Shown in pieces: positions 1 through 13,100 of a stretch of DNA of 64,000 nucleotides. A model generated the notes under the pieces. The model had not been told where the DNA came from. It saw only the letters and a program-made list of their open reading frames with translations, and did no database searches. The DNA comes from Owenia fusiformis (lineage: Eukaryota; Annelida; Polychaeta; Sabellida; Oweniidae), in assembly GCA_903813345.2 (NCBI GenBank), contig CAIIXF020000008.1, forward strand, positions 33,442,867-33,506,866. Reading direction: 5' to 3'. The position numbers and the translations under genes were made by a program. The first letter of the stretch is position 1. Each line of letters starts with the position of its first letter.

Positions 1-3000
1 AATATTTCGAAACACTGTGCTTGTTTGTTCATTTTTCTCAACTTGATTGAGTTTTTAAAAACAGGAAAAATAAAAACAAATTTTCAAACAAATATTTGGC
101 GGGAAAAATGGCGGCACTAAATGACGACGGCAGTGATTTTTATTGAGAGCCTATTTGATAGTGATTCTGATCTCTCTGGTGTCCGAAGCAAGTCAGATGA
201 TGATGGGAATATTCCCATACCTTGTAATCAGTGAAGATGTGTCCCTGGTCCTCAGCAATCAAAGGAAAGATTACAATTTGATAAGGTAAATGGCCCGGGA
301 GGACCAGAAAAATTCCAGTCAAGATTTTTTTTGAGTTGTGTCAATTATAATCGACATTGTAAGTTATCAGCTGAATTATTTGAACTGAATTATTTTCATC
401 TAACTATTAGATGAATACTATTATCGAACATATTTTATTTAAAGTGTAAATAGAGCAAATAACATACTTGGAAAACTAAGTCACATGACTTGATCATGGT
501 GATCATGTGACATTCAAAATGGCGCCATCAAGGTTAAAAATGAACAAATTTGCTCTTCAATATATCGCATATTCTTGAGGGATCATTGTCTTTTTGCAAT
601 GTAATGACACAGAGAAAGGTACTGTATGTATATCTGATAACAAATATTTATTGATTTTATGATATTTATGGCTCTATAGTGTCTAAACCACTCATGAACT
701 GCAGAATTCATGAATTTTTTTTCAATTTTATTTTTGATTTTCTTATTGTTTCTTTATCATTTCATTGTACTATTTCATTGCACTGTTTCATTGCCATGGA
801 CAATGCAATACATATACTAGAATAGTATACCGAATACTCCTTTACATTGACGTGTATGTACAATATCCATGCATCTAGAGCTGATAGCAAACTTTTTCAA
901 AGACAAATACAGTTGGGAATTACCTTCTTCTAAGGCCACCACATGTATATCGTGAGAATTGGCTTGAGACTCGAGTGGACAGGTGGATTTTCTATCACCA
1001 ACCATGGCCATCTGAAAGCCCCTTACTTTCCAACATTTTTAACATTGGAAATCCTCACTTCATTAAATCCACCTGTCATTTATTTATGTTCCAATCTGTG
1101 TCAGATGTTTTTTAATTGAATTACAGTAATGTTGTATTTCAGTCCAGTTTTGCCTTAGTTGTCCCACCTCAATTTATTTTTTTAATCCCTGCTTTGACTA
1201 CAACATAGTCAGTCACTGAATAAAGTGAAGAGCTATACTGTTGTGAACTTCATGTATAGCTGACAATATATGTTTTAGGAACCAGACAGAGCAAACAATA
1301 CCAAATGCCGCATCAATGATATTTACTTTGATTAATACATGGATGGAGTTTGGGATCATATGACTGCTGAAAGTACAGTGTAATGTTATGCTGAACAACT
1401 GCAATGTACAGGTAGGCAATTAAACAGTGTTTCAGTGTTTACCAATATTACTAGAGTATAGTACATAATTGCAATTTATGTACATGTACAAGCTTTATGA
1501 TATTGATTATAATTAATGTAGTATAGTACAATACAATGTACTGTTTTACAATACATAACAACATGTACAAAAGTGTTTAACAGTATGTGTTCAGCATGAA
1601 GGTCATATTTGTATATCAAAAGGGATGTACCAATAATTTTTTATCTACTGTATTCATTCAGGTAGTTATACAGTACCTGTACCCGTAACATGGGTGAAGC
1701 CAAACTTGAGACAGGTGAGGCTTTTGCCTCACCACCATTTTTCAGGAAAACATTTATTTGGACAATATGTGTATATTAAGTCTGTGAAGATAAAGGAAAG
1801 CACATTATTCTAGTATTGCCCCAATAAAATCAATTTGATCTCTGGAAGAGGCAGATTTAAATTTAGGTAAACACTCTACTTCAGCTTCAGTATAAATATT
1901 TTTTTGAAATTTCCCTCATTTCCATTATGGCTACTTCCTTGTATATAGTAAATGTTATGTTATATAGAGATTATTAAATGGGAGAGATGGTATATGAATT
2001 TTATTCTGGGGGGAAATATTATATTGGCCAAGGAAAATATCATATTGACCGAGGCAATAGCCCAAGTGTCAAAGTGATATTCTTCGAGATCAATATCACA
2101 TTTTCTCAGGGAAAATACTAATACTCCAACACAACTGAAACTTATTTATAAGTTTTGAATGTCATCACCCAATGATGGTGTGATATAAAATGATACAATT
2201 GAATTCTTCTGATATCGGATCCAATATGGGATCTGATACAGGATTTTTCCTGATGCGAAATCTTATTTTTTTCCCAGGGAAAACATGCTATTATAATTAT
2301 GGAATAAATATTTATATACAATGATCTTTCCTTTACAGCACAAAGAGAAGAGGAGTTTCTCAAAGATTGCAGTAGGCTATACAGTGGGAAAATACAGTAC
2401 ATCCATCTCTGAATGAAAGCCTTCATTGAGATGCTGCTAAATATGTGTTTGATTCAGAAACAACACTGGAGTCATATTGGACAAAAACAAGGTAATGTTT
2501 GTTTTATCACTGATGGCCAAGGGGAAAGGCAGGTGTCATTCTCGGCCTAAAGGCTGAGAGGCCGTTTCTTTGTACTTTTCTTTGGCATTTTTGAAAAAAG
2601 TGGACCCAAAGCTCATTTATTTAAATTCAAGTCCCGCAAGTCAATTTCCAGAGCCAACCCTGAACATATGTGTATTGCCATTATTGTGACACTATAACCT
2701 TTTCATAAGATTAATTAGACTAATCAGAAGACTGATTATAGAGTATTTTATAGGTCATGTACAGAAACAGGTCACTAAATAAAATAAAAACATTTTGTAA
2801 TGTATGAATTCAAATCATGAAGTAAAATGATACAAAGTACTGTGTATGAAAAAATGAAAATTCGGCCTAAAATGAAAAATTTGGCCCAAAATGAAGATTT
2901 TTGAAGGAAAAAGAATTTAATTTTAGAAAAGAAAATTCGAAAAATGAAAAATCATGATCCTAGGAAAATAAACCCCACGTTCAATCCCTCCAAGTAAATA

Positions 3001-3025
3001 ACCTCTATGCATTTTCTCATTAAAG
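1..3025. other. non-coding flank, no confident gene
   Basis: No gene with recognisable homology was found. The only coding-like stretch is at about 147-232 on the plus strand, an acidic serine/aspartate-rich reading (SLFDSDSDLSG) ending in a stop. It resembles the acidic N-terminal tails of piggyBac-type transposases, and such a remnant does lie downstream at 3.0-4.6 kb, but the link is weak. The rest is AT-rich sequence with short open frames that look like chance. Confidence 0.5.
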
Positions 3026-4620
3026 ATGGAATCAGGCAACCCCCAGTTAGGAAAAAACTTTACGAGAGACCGATTTCAGCTACTTTTGCGGTTCTGGTAC
3101 ATGTACAATAATGAGGTTGCATTAGTTGAAGACAAGCCTGGCTGCAACCCCTATATCAAGGTCAGTTGCTTGATTTCTGCGTTCAACGGGAATTCTGCCA
3201 TAATACTCTCCATGAAAACATTGCTCTGATTGCGGGACTGGTCTCTATGAGCAAGAGGTAAAATTTTTACTTGATAACTTTCTGTGAAAATATGTAATAC
3301 AAGACCCTATTTTTACACTTTTATATTTTGCTTTCACATTTAAAACATATTCACACCACAGGAACAGTGCATAACTTTCCTGGTTAATGCCATATATCTT
3401 TAGACAAGTTACATGAAATAACTTTATTTCATTTTTTTCTTTGTTCCTCTCAGACATTTGATTTAGTTTACCCTGAAAACAGAAGAATGGTACTACTGAA
3501 ATTAAATCAACAAAAATAACAAGCAATATTCATCTGTCACAACTTAGTCCAGTGTAATTTTGATTGTATATATTCAGGGGTACATTGTTATGATTAATTA
3601 GACATCAATAGTTTGTCATTCCATATATGTGAGTGAGGAATATAACAGTGAATAATAAATAAATATTTAATTCTATTTTTGGTGAATGCTTGACACTTGA
3701 CGCTTTCACAAGATATTCCACTTGCACTTCGGGCTTCGTGAAATATCACTAGTGAAAGATGCACAGGTATTCAACCTCAATAGAAATAAATATTTGTATG
3801 TTATTTCTGACTGGTGTAGTAGAAAGAACACATTGAACAGACTCAGTGAAATACATGTCTCAAGAAAGGAATCGTGGTACATAGATTTGTACAAAATATT
3901 TATTGAACATATAGCGCATTTTCTGAAATTTGTTCATATGATAAGTAAAACTAATATTTGTTATACAAATGATAATCAGATAGCCTAATCATTTACATAT
4001 TGCAGGATAACAACCGATGGGGACAGTGGATAGCACAGATCAAATGATCACACAGTGATGGATGAACTCCAATACTGGCATAAAGTGGGCGTTGCAATAC
4101 TCAGTTGAATGCTGCTTAACTCTTACATTGTATATGGAGCACACAGATACAGAAAAGACAATGCAAAGGTATGTAGTTTGAGAATACTCATGTCAGCATG
4201 AGCTACAGGTATGGTCGAAACTGATCATTGAGAGGGTACTTTTGGTACATACATGTTCATATACTAGCTTATCTTTTCACTACAGTAGGTGTCGAGTTTG
4301 CAACTGTTCTCAACAGCTGCTCATATCATTAGCTAGCCCATTGACTGTCAAGTCTGATTATGAATTTCCATAACCCTCATATGGCAGTGTAATTATGTAA
4401 CAAATGTATTGTATCTTTTTTAAAGAAACTGATATAAAATGATTTTCTTTAATTTTCTTTTAATATCAATTACAATTTTGAATATACATCACAATATATA
4501 TATCGATTTCAATGTAAGTGAACATTTATAAATAATATTACTGATGTTTGTTTTCAGATACTCATTTATGATTGACCTGATTGAGGGCCTTGCAACTGCC
4601 CCCTGTCCTGCACTTTAGTT
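3026..4620 (+). pseudogene. decayed piggyBac-type transposase remnant
   Basis: Three separated blocks resemble piggyBac (PGBD) DDE transposases, which cut and paste DNA at TTAA sites. At 3026-3160 is an open frame with FTRDRFQLLLRFWYMYNN, like the family's RDRF..LLRF..F.DN segment. At 4017-4058 is MGTVDSTDQMITQ, matching the MGxVDxxDQM motif near the third catalytic Asp. At about 4076-4140, in another frame, is WHKVGVAILS, a stop, then MLLNSYIVY, matching the family's WW.KV...LL...LNSYILY helix. The blocks are in order but interrupted by stops, frame changes and about 800 bp of non-coding sequence, so the gene is dead. No TTAA-flanked termini were identified. It lies outside the segmental duplication. 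Confidence 0.7.
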
Positions 4621-5890
4621 AATGCACTAAGCCATTGGCCAGGGATATTACCTGACAACAAGAAAAGCAGTATGTTCTGTGTAGCCAGCTAGGGACCTGT
4701 CACCATTCCAGGACAGAATGTGGAAAGGGTTTCATTTGAAATGTTTCTTCTCAAAAGCAAGCAAGAGGAGAGGATATGAATTTGGGCAACTCCTGCTGGC
4801 AGACACATTGAACATGAATATATAGTAATACTATAGCACAGAATATATCTCATTCAATACCTTCTTCAACCAACAATCTGTAGGTTGAAATGTAAAAACG
4901 ATGGGAAAAAATTAAAGGAAAATACAAGGGGCATAAATCAATCAATCTAAATGTCCAATTTCTACGACTGTAACTTTTCAATATAAATAATGAATAAAAC
5001 AAACAAACAAACAAACAAACTAAGCATGACTTGTCAAGTTAAACCATAATCTGTTGCCATGGTAACATATATTCATTGCCATAATGCCAACAATAAGTTT
5101 AAACTTTGAGCAGATTTTTTTTGAGGATAGAATTGAAATCAATATGGACGCTAGTGAATTAATTGTACTGTAAATTGCAAATTCTTACAAAATGTTACAT
5201 CCACTTACTGTTGTCATGGTAACAGATATTGATATATGTATGTGTGAAATTCTCTTATCTTCTATACATGTATTGATCCAGAATGATTTAATTAACTTCA
5301 TATTTATATTATGTATTGATATCAGTAGACAAAATAAGATACAAATGTAATAATTAATTGTTTTTGTAATACCATCAATATTTTGGTAAAAAATCAAGGA
5401 TTTTAGTAGAAAATGAGCTTTGATAAGATTATAAACGTTATGGTCGGCCGACGGTGCTATGTATTGTTCCAGATATCATCTGCAAATGACAAATTCATGG
5501 GCAATTATATTTTTGTCTAGTTTTTTGTCCTATTTTATAATTTATATTTGATTGGATGTGATGTAGGGGCAAATGGATTAATTCATGATTACCTATGAAT
5601 TGTATTTTACAGCGTTATTTTTCTAATAAGTAAAATGGCGGCCATATTGATGACGTCATATATAATTTGCATATTTGAATAATTTATTCATCAAGATAAT
5701 CATTTTAGCTTTCCAACGATGTATCATACATGGTTCCATCGGAAATAATGACTAAGTTATGAAGTCAGATATACCGAGGCCTAATTTTCTCTATTTTACC
5801 ATGAAAAGTCTAGCACTGTGGCAAAAGCTCTTCATTCTTGAATTAGCAGCAAAATGAAATATTTGCCTTTTTTTGTAGCATTGATAGGGT
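4621..5890. other. intergenic stretch with short AAAC microsatellite
   Basis: No gene seen. An (AAAC)n tract of about six units lies near 4997-5020. The rest is AT-rich. The left edge of segmental duplication unit A begins at about 5891. Confidence 0.5.
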
Positions 5891-6359
5891 TAAGCCACAA
5901 AACCACTGTTTTTACTTTCCAATAAAAATAAGTAATACGCCCAATAATAGCCATCAAATGCATGCTTGGTACCTATCAATTCGGATAAAAAGTGTTGAAT
6001 TATGCTACCAGATTTGATCTTCTAAGGCAAACACATTGGAAGTTAGTTGGCCGAGTTGAAATTTTTAACTAAGATAGATTGGAGGACAACAAACGAAATA
6101 CCAGTTGAGTTAATTATGTAAAACCTGAGTCCCAGGCTTGAACTTGAAATTCAAATTCAACTTGTAATTCAATCATTGGCTTGTTCAACCCATTAATATG
6201 ATGATCTGCATGCATGTTTCTCCTGAGATTAACTGACCGATACCCGGCCTGTCATTCCTCGTGCACATTGGTGCTTTCAGCGTTTATATAAGTCAAAACC
6301 TTCTATCAGTTTTGTTAGTCACATTTTCATTTTTTGATTTGGCAAACGTCAAAATTATG

Positions 6360-9300
6360 CTAAGCCTCGTTCTGGTCTGACGACAATGAAGTGAGATATA
6401 AGTTCAGAGCAATATCACTTCCAGCCTCATTTACATCAAACGTTCCTGAACATTCTGGACACTTTGCATTAAGTAGTTTTCCAGAAAAATCAATCACTTT
6501 AGACACAGCTTTGCATATTGGGCAAGTGTAGTCAGCAGTATTTAGGCCTTTTAAGGTATCGAACAATTCGGTCGCGACACTGGCGCCGTTTTTAGCAAAT
6601 GCATCAATTTCAGACTTTGTAAGGTCATCTTCTTCCCAGAATACATCAACAAATTTGATATCGAATACACTGGCCTCCTGAACTCTAAAAAAGCCGCTGT
6701 CAGCCCAATCACTTCCATGTGAGCCCATAAATCGCAAGTACTCACTTGTGTAGCTCGTGAGAACCACGGCATGTTCATCTAGACTGTCATCTGATGAATG
6801 TGTTCTGATATCGATATCAGATCTAGTAAGGATTCCACGTGGACGATCATTGTAAAATTTAGTGAAAGCATTCCAATCGACTTCGGCAAGCTTAAACATT
6901 GCCAAGACTGGGCGTTTTGCGGAAACTGCTTTCATTGCTCCTAACTCATCAACCTGTTGGCAATGAAGACGGTATTCAGCACATGTTTTCTTAAGTATAT
7001 CCAAAGATGGCGCTCCACTGTCTTCATATTTTCTCAATATATAGTTGCGCAATTTAATGTAGTCAGGATATCCGCCATCACGGGAGAAGATGCGCTTCAT
7101 AGCAAGATGCATCACTGCAGATGAGGCATTAGCAAACGTGAAAAGGCGACTGTCTTTGACAGCGAGCCCTTGGTTGGCTCTATTGATGTATAAATCGAGT
7201 GACACAGAGGATAAAACATCCGATAGGGCATCCTGGCAACAAACAACATTCCTCACAAGGTCGCAAACGTCGTCAATGATATCGGGATGATTAACTTGGC
7301 AGAATAAACGTGTTTCGTTGTTTGTTGTATCTATAGTCCATCCCCGTTTAACAAAAAGAGTTCGTGGTATATCTTGGGTTGTTATCGTTGAGCTCCACTT
7401 AAACATCAACTTTGCTGCCCTTTCCCACTCACGGTCTTCAGGTAGCACACTATACAGACAGCGTGGGTTATGTATATCTGCACTATTCGTAATGAAACAG
7501 CATATTATTTTCACATCTAATTCATGAAGCTCTTTGGGTAGTTCTTTCCCATCAGCGGGCTCACCATCGGATATGATGAAGAGCACCTTCTTGTGCTTCT
7601 GAAATTGTGGTCTTCTAAATACCTTCACTGCATGGTGTGATGCCTTTATAAGTGGTGTACCACCATATATGAATGGTTCGACGATTTTCATGAGGTCAGA
7701 AACACGATCATTTTTAAGGTCGATTGCAGATTCACTACCATGTAGTATATTCGATGCCTCGTTGCCGCTATATGTAATCGTATGTTCTCCTGAAACACCT
7801 TTCAGTCCCCAGGCAAGTTTTATACCGCTTTCTATCATATTTCGTATTTCCAAATTTGTGGCTTCGGGAATTGAGGGCATTGCTACAAACAGGTTTATCA
7901 TCATGAATAAATATTCTCTCATTTTACCAAGTATTGAAGGGGGAGGGTGGCATTCACTTGGAAGACATTCATGTACAAATCTTGTTCTAAAATCACAATC
8001 TTCCTCGAGTGTGCTTAGAAGTACTGTTGTCTCAGAATCTTCGACATTTTCCAACAAAACGCTGATCTTCGCCCACATCCGAATTCTCGGTGCACCATTG
8101 TTTTCTAGTATCTTTAGTATTTTTTCGAACGTGTCTTTTGAGAAATATTCAAATCCTCTTTTCACTACATCTTTGATTTTGGCATTTTTAATTGACTGGT
8201 CCTCGGCGAGGCATTCCTGACCTTGAGATATAATGCCTTGGGGCTCTGTCCTACATATCTCAGGTAGAATTTCGTGAACAAATACCTTTCGAAAATCAAC
8301 CACGTTGCTAAGTTTGTCGAGTAAAGTGTAAGCTTCAAAGTTTGAAACTAATCCAATCAACTCATCTGCGTCTGCCCACTTTTGAACCCTGGGCGCTCCA
8401 TTTGATTTAAGAATCAATAATATTTTCTGCAACGTACTCTTATGAGCAAGTTTAAGTCCCTGGTTTACTGCGTCTTCGATATCTTTGTGTATTCCCACAC
8501 GGCATCGGATGGGCAGAACTTCTCCGACAAGCCTTTTTCCTAGTTCAGAGTTTTCCTGTTGTAGTTTTTCAAGAATTATCTTAGCCTCTGACTCATAGAA
8601 AGTATCAGGTAAACCACATCCTTTTGACAGCCATCTTACGTTTGCGCCATATTGTTCCAATTTTGACATGATTTCGTCCAAGGTTTCTAGTTTTATTTTT
8701 GTTCTAATTGTCCCACCATCTTTTTCAAAACCAGTATCTGTTCGATCCCTTGGTCGATCTCGTATCGATATCCTACGGACTTGTTCAATGAATACCTTTG
8801 TTAATTCTTCAATGAATATGAATTGTGCAAATGAATTCAGAATACTTCGAATATTACGTTGGTCGTCTACTTCAACATCATCTACGAGCAAGTTACGTTC
8901 TGACATTGTTTCAGCAAGATTTATCGCCGCATCTATAGTTTCACGTGGTTTAGAAATCTTGGGATCAGGATTAGAATGCATGAAGGCATTCCATACCTGA
9001 CTTATTGCACCAACCAAACTTTCCCGAGGCGTATGACAACTCTTGGGGAGACATTTTTCCACGAATTTTGTTCGGTAATGTTTGTTGTTTTTTAGGTTAG
9101 AAAGTAACACTACTACCTCAGTGATGTCAACGACTTGCACCAGGCCATCTATATTTGTCCAAGAGCGAATCTGGTTTGCACCATTCTCTTCGAGTAATGA
9201 TAACAATATCTTAATTTTTCTTTTTAGAATAGACTGGACCCATTCATACACGCAATGTTCGACATTCCTTATCGAGACTGGGTAAGTGGATTGATCATAA

Positions 9301-10729
9301 TTATCATATATCCTTCGGGTAAAGGGATGTACAAATATTCTCTCTTCAAATGCGGTATAACGACGTCCGAGCATATATAATATTTTAGTCGCGTGTAAAA
9401 ATGGAACAACACCTGGTGTCCGTTCGACACTACGCTCAAGAACAGATAAGATATCTGAGAGTATTTTAAAAAGGTAAAGCTCGACTTTCGTGTTTGAAAC
9501 TGGATGGGTGGATTGATCATATTTATCGTGTATCCTTCGGGTAAATCGATCTACAAATATTCGATCTTTTAGAGCAGTATTAGGACTTTCACCCCTTTGT
9601 AAGATGTCGATCTCGTCAAAAAGTGAAATAATATCTGGAATCCGAAGCACATTTCGCTCAAGAACAGATGAAATATTTGAGACTATCTTAAGAGCGAGGA
9701 GTCCTCGTTGATCCATACGGAATTCCTCAAGGGATTCCTCAGGCAACAACTTATCCAAATTCCTTTGTGCAGATAACAACTCATCCATAAAGCCTTTTCT
9801 GTATACTTCATTTTCTCTTAGAGAGTCAATCGCTTCAAAGGCCATGTCAGCATTGATTTCATGAAGTACATCTGTCATATACACACAGGGACGAATTTCT
9901 ACCCCGTTCTGTTCTGCTATCGAAAATATTTCATCCAACTGTTCCAGCAAAAATATTTTGCGTAGCATAAATGGAACATTGTTTTGTTCGATAGATTCTC
10001 CAACCATACAATGTACAAATATGTCCCTAACAAAACAGTTGTTTTCAAGAGTGTTCAAGAAATGAGTTGACTCAGATAATGATATCACATCAAGTAATGA
10101 CCGATCACGGCCCAGTTGATTTCGTACCACATTGACGCACTCTGTTTCTAGGATTGAAACTATCTTAGAAATGTCCAATTGAATTGCAAGTTCAATTCCC
10201 TTTCGAATCACATCTCGACTTTCTTCCTGTATTCCCTCACGACATTGTCGAGGCAGCGACTGAACGAACTCTTTTCTGAATTTAGTATCCTCTTCAAGTT
10301 TTGCGAGTAATTGTTGAGCGTTAAAAGTTGACACGATTTCAACCAAAGCATTCATAATTGAATATGAACAAATTTCTGGAGCACCGTTATCTTTTAAAAG
10401 CTCGCATATTTCCTTGAGGAGTTCACGTTTAGATTTGTATCGCTTGATGTGTGCCTCGTCCTTAAGTTTGTGTTTAGATTTGAACGAGGTTTGAACTTTC
10501 TCAACTGTGTTCAACAAGTCGAAAACGACTGGTTCATTTGGCGCTCCAAATCCCAATGCAAAAACTTGGTTGACTGAACTGACATCACGTTTAATTGTAT
10601 TGTCAATTGCAGTAAATGTTGATCTGGACCAGCTTTCTCCTTCACCGACCACCTTGTCCTCATCTACAGAAACCCTCATAGAACCAGACACATCAACGAG
10701 TATACCCGTCACGACATTTCTCCCCGTCT
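6360..10729 (-). CDS. large terminal exon: split VWA domain, helical repeats, papain-like domain, zinc ribbon
   Basis: One uninterrupted frame of about 1,456 codons. Numbering from the Val codon at 10712: MIDAS motif DVSGS at 7-11; about nine degenerate units of 50-60 residues (core NGAPxIRxW...LLxxLxxxxxFRxxFVxxxLPxxC) between about 100 and 930; the rest of the VWA fold with GGTPL at about 1017-1021 and ISDGEPAD at 1047-1054; a papain-like region at about 1175-1345; and a ribbon with cysteines 1397, 1400, 1418 and 1421. VWA domains bind ligands through a metal ion; the repeats are unknown to me. No ATG precedes the MIDAS motif in frame and a TGA lies at 10755-10757, so this is not the first exon. 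An acceptor AG at 10730-10731 would start the exon at 10729 in phase 1. No signal peptide or membrane segment is visible in this exon. Confidence 0.85.
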
Positions 10730-10754
10730 CTATAATTTTATAACTTATAATTAA

Positions 10755-11023
10755 TCAAACGTATATCCCTTTGTTCATTTTCTAATAGCGTTTGGATCTT
10801 TAAAATGTGATTCATTTCACTTAATTCATTTCATTTCATCTAATTTTATTAATTTGCGTCAGCTTCTTAAGCAGTTCCAGTTGGCTAATGATCGAGATTC
10901 TAAAACTCAAATATAAAGGCTAACAAAAGACCCTAAAAAATAATTGTGACCTTATATTTCTTTGTCAAGAAATTGTGGTATTTATAAAATGGAACTTCCT
11001 GAAAGTTAATGAAGGATGGCGAG
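10755..11023. other. intron/upstream sequence of the VWA gene
   Basis: This follows the acceptor of the large VWA exon on the minus strand. No coding potential was seen. The same sequence lies next to the unit B copy (about 38478-38737) with only small differences. Confidence 0.4.
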
Positions 11024-11117
11024 TAGCCTTGCCCGAGTCGGTATCTTTTACTTATCTTGATTCCTATAATAATTCCAGATCAGATAAGTAAAAATAATAC
11101 CGACTTGGGCAAGGCTA
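11024..11117. mobile_element. 94-bp MITE with TAGCCTTGCCC termini
   Basis: The ends TAGCCTTGCCCGAGTCGGT and ACCGACTTGGGCAAGGCTA are near-perfect inverted repeats. A perfect 9-bp direct repeat GATGGCGAG flanks it at 11015-11023 and 11118-11126. The same termini bound the 1.55 kb element at 13924-15477, so this is a short member of that family. It is also present in unit B at 38738-38838, so it predates the segmental duplication. An 8-9 bp target duplication would suit hAT or Mutator-like transposases; none is encoded here. Confidence 0.8.
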
Positions 11118-11484
11118 GATGGCGAGTTGTATGTAGAGAATTCTATTTCTCGAGTTGAACAGGGCTTGGAATCATTGTTACAAGGTCTTTGAATAACAAA
11201 AATGTTGTTTTAAATAGGTTTTACTTATGCGATTGCTTAAAGTCTCTCGGTGGTACAAAATCTAAAACCAATAGAACCCATAACCAATAAGGCCATAGTT
11301 TGGGGGAATCTTGGGGAAAAATATGTTAGCTTGCTGTCTGACCATCAAGTAAAATTGTTGCTAAATAAAGATGTCAGTCAAATCTGGTTAAATACAACAT
11401 TACCCAAAATGGCATAAGTACATAGTATGTTCCTCATACATGTTTTATGCATCAGGTATCAAGAATTGGGGGATTAACAGTTAC

Positions 11485-12012
11485 CCTACTATCACACCAA
11501 ACTAGTTTTCACTACGTTCTCGAAAACGGGCGTCAACTGTGTACGAACGGACTGGACGTACTTAGAACCGTTTGGGGTATATTTCCTAACTTCACCGAAC
11601 GTACTCGAACGGGTAGGTCCTCTAGAATTTAGAACATGCCAAAATGTTCTCGTTCTTCAAAACTGGTTTTAAACTGTGTGCGAATGGAATGAACGTAGCT
11701 ACAACGTTCTACGGTCTGTTTACGAATTTCATGGACTTTCCCAGACGATTCAAAATTCGAAGGCGACCATACCGTTCTGTTATCAGGTCATGATGACCTT
11801 CTAGACTAAGGGACGCGTTCTACGACGTTGCACACCGACGTGGTGCGACCTGAACGAACTGCGAACGAGATGGACGTATTGAAGACTGTTTAAGAACGAA
11901 GAAGCTAATTATTTCAGACATATTTCCCGACCACAGCCAGATTGAGCCCGTTTGACGACGTTTTCGTAGGACTGGCATGAACGGGTGAGAACTAGTTTGG
12001 TGTGATAGGGGG
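11485..12012. mobile_element. foldback MITE filled with ACGTTC-type motifs
   Basis: The ends CCTACTATCACACCAAACTA and TAGTTTGGTGTGATAGGGGG are inverted repeats, flanked by GTTAC at 11480-11484 and 12013-12017. The 528-bp interior has many dispersed ACGTTC/GAACGT-like motifs in both orientations and no coding frame of note. The unit B copy at 39176-39729 has the same ends and flanking GTTAC. A 5-bp target duplication is inferred. Confidence 0.65.
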
Positions 12013-12125
12013 GTTACACATAAACTGAACTGACATTGTGTATAGGCTATGTTTACAAGTCCAACTTCCATAGTTTAGAGAATTCAAAACTTACTGATAG
12101 CCATACTTTTTATTACATTGATATA

Positions 12126-13100
12126 CAGGGTGACCCAAAAAAAATGCAACCCTCCATTTCTTCAATACTTTTCATAAATGGAGGTAAATTGCTCTGATAT
12201 TTGGCACACATGGACTTCATTCAATGTGGGATCCTCTGGCAAAGTTTCAATAATAATAGTCTCATATTGATAGAGTTATGGTCGTTCCAAAATATGCTCC
12301 AAATGTCGCCCATTTCCAAGGTAAGGTTTTCGGATGAATCACATTCCCTTCTTTCTGAACATGTAAACTCAAGATATAATGTGTTCTGGGATCACAAATT
12401 CCAGATGAAGTGCTTCAAAGGCCCTTTCATTCTGTTAAATGCACAGCTTGGGCTGCCAATTTCCAAACATGAAATCATCAGCCCCTTTTGGTTTGAGGTT
12501 GATAATGGCAACACTGTTACTGTTAACACACAAAGCAATATTGGCGTTCCCAGGAAGTTCTAGGCAGTTCTAGAATGACATACAGGCTTCAATAGACAAG
12601 AACAGTGGTTCTAGAAGGATGGACCTACTCCTCACACTTCTAATGATAGCATAGCCTGGCTCACTAGTCATTTATATGAAAAGATTATCTCTCCTAGGAT
12701 GGAGAACCCATGGTCATCCCACAGTCTTGATCTCAATGCCCCTGACTTCTATATATGGGGGTTATTTAAAGGATAATGTGTATGAAAATAACCCTACTGC
12801 AATTGCAGAACTCCAACAAGCAATGGCTGCAAAAATTTGAGCCATACCCATGGGAAGAATGCATCCGTGTTATGAACAGTTTTCCTTGAACATTGCAAGT
12901 TTGTTTTCAGCGAAATTGACGACATATGGAGCATATTTTGAAACAACCATAACTCTATCAATATAAGACTATGGTTATTAAAACTTTGCCAGAGGATCCC
13001 ACATTGAATGAAGTCCTCGTGTGCCAAATCTCAGAGCAATTTACCTCCATATAAAAAAAATATTGAAGAAATGGAGGGTTGCATTTTTTGGGTCACCCTG
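12126..13100 (+). mobile_element. Tc1/mariner-type element with dead transposase
   Basis: The termini CAGGGTGACCCAAAAAAA and its complement at 13083-13100 are flanked by TA at 12124-12125 and 13101-13102. Inverted similarity extends inward for roughly 170-200 bp. The interior reads as a broken mariner-type DDE transposase: FSDES at about 12330, KDGPTPHT at about 12613, and LDLNAPDFYIWG at about 12730-12765, separated by stops and frame changes. Unit B has the clean empty site at about 39841. It therefore inserted in unit A after duplication, or was lost precisely from B. Confidence 0.88.

Noticed and set aside
7090-9285. Several plus-strand open frames of 60-183 codons inside the VWA exon
   Set aside because: They are antisense to a strongly supported coding frame, recur at the same places in copy B, and have no recognisable motif.
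10710-10712. GTG as the translation start of the VWA protein
   Set aside because: Animal genes rarely start at GTG; the open frame runs further upstream to an acceptor-like AG, so an upstream exon is more likely.
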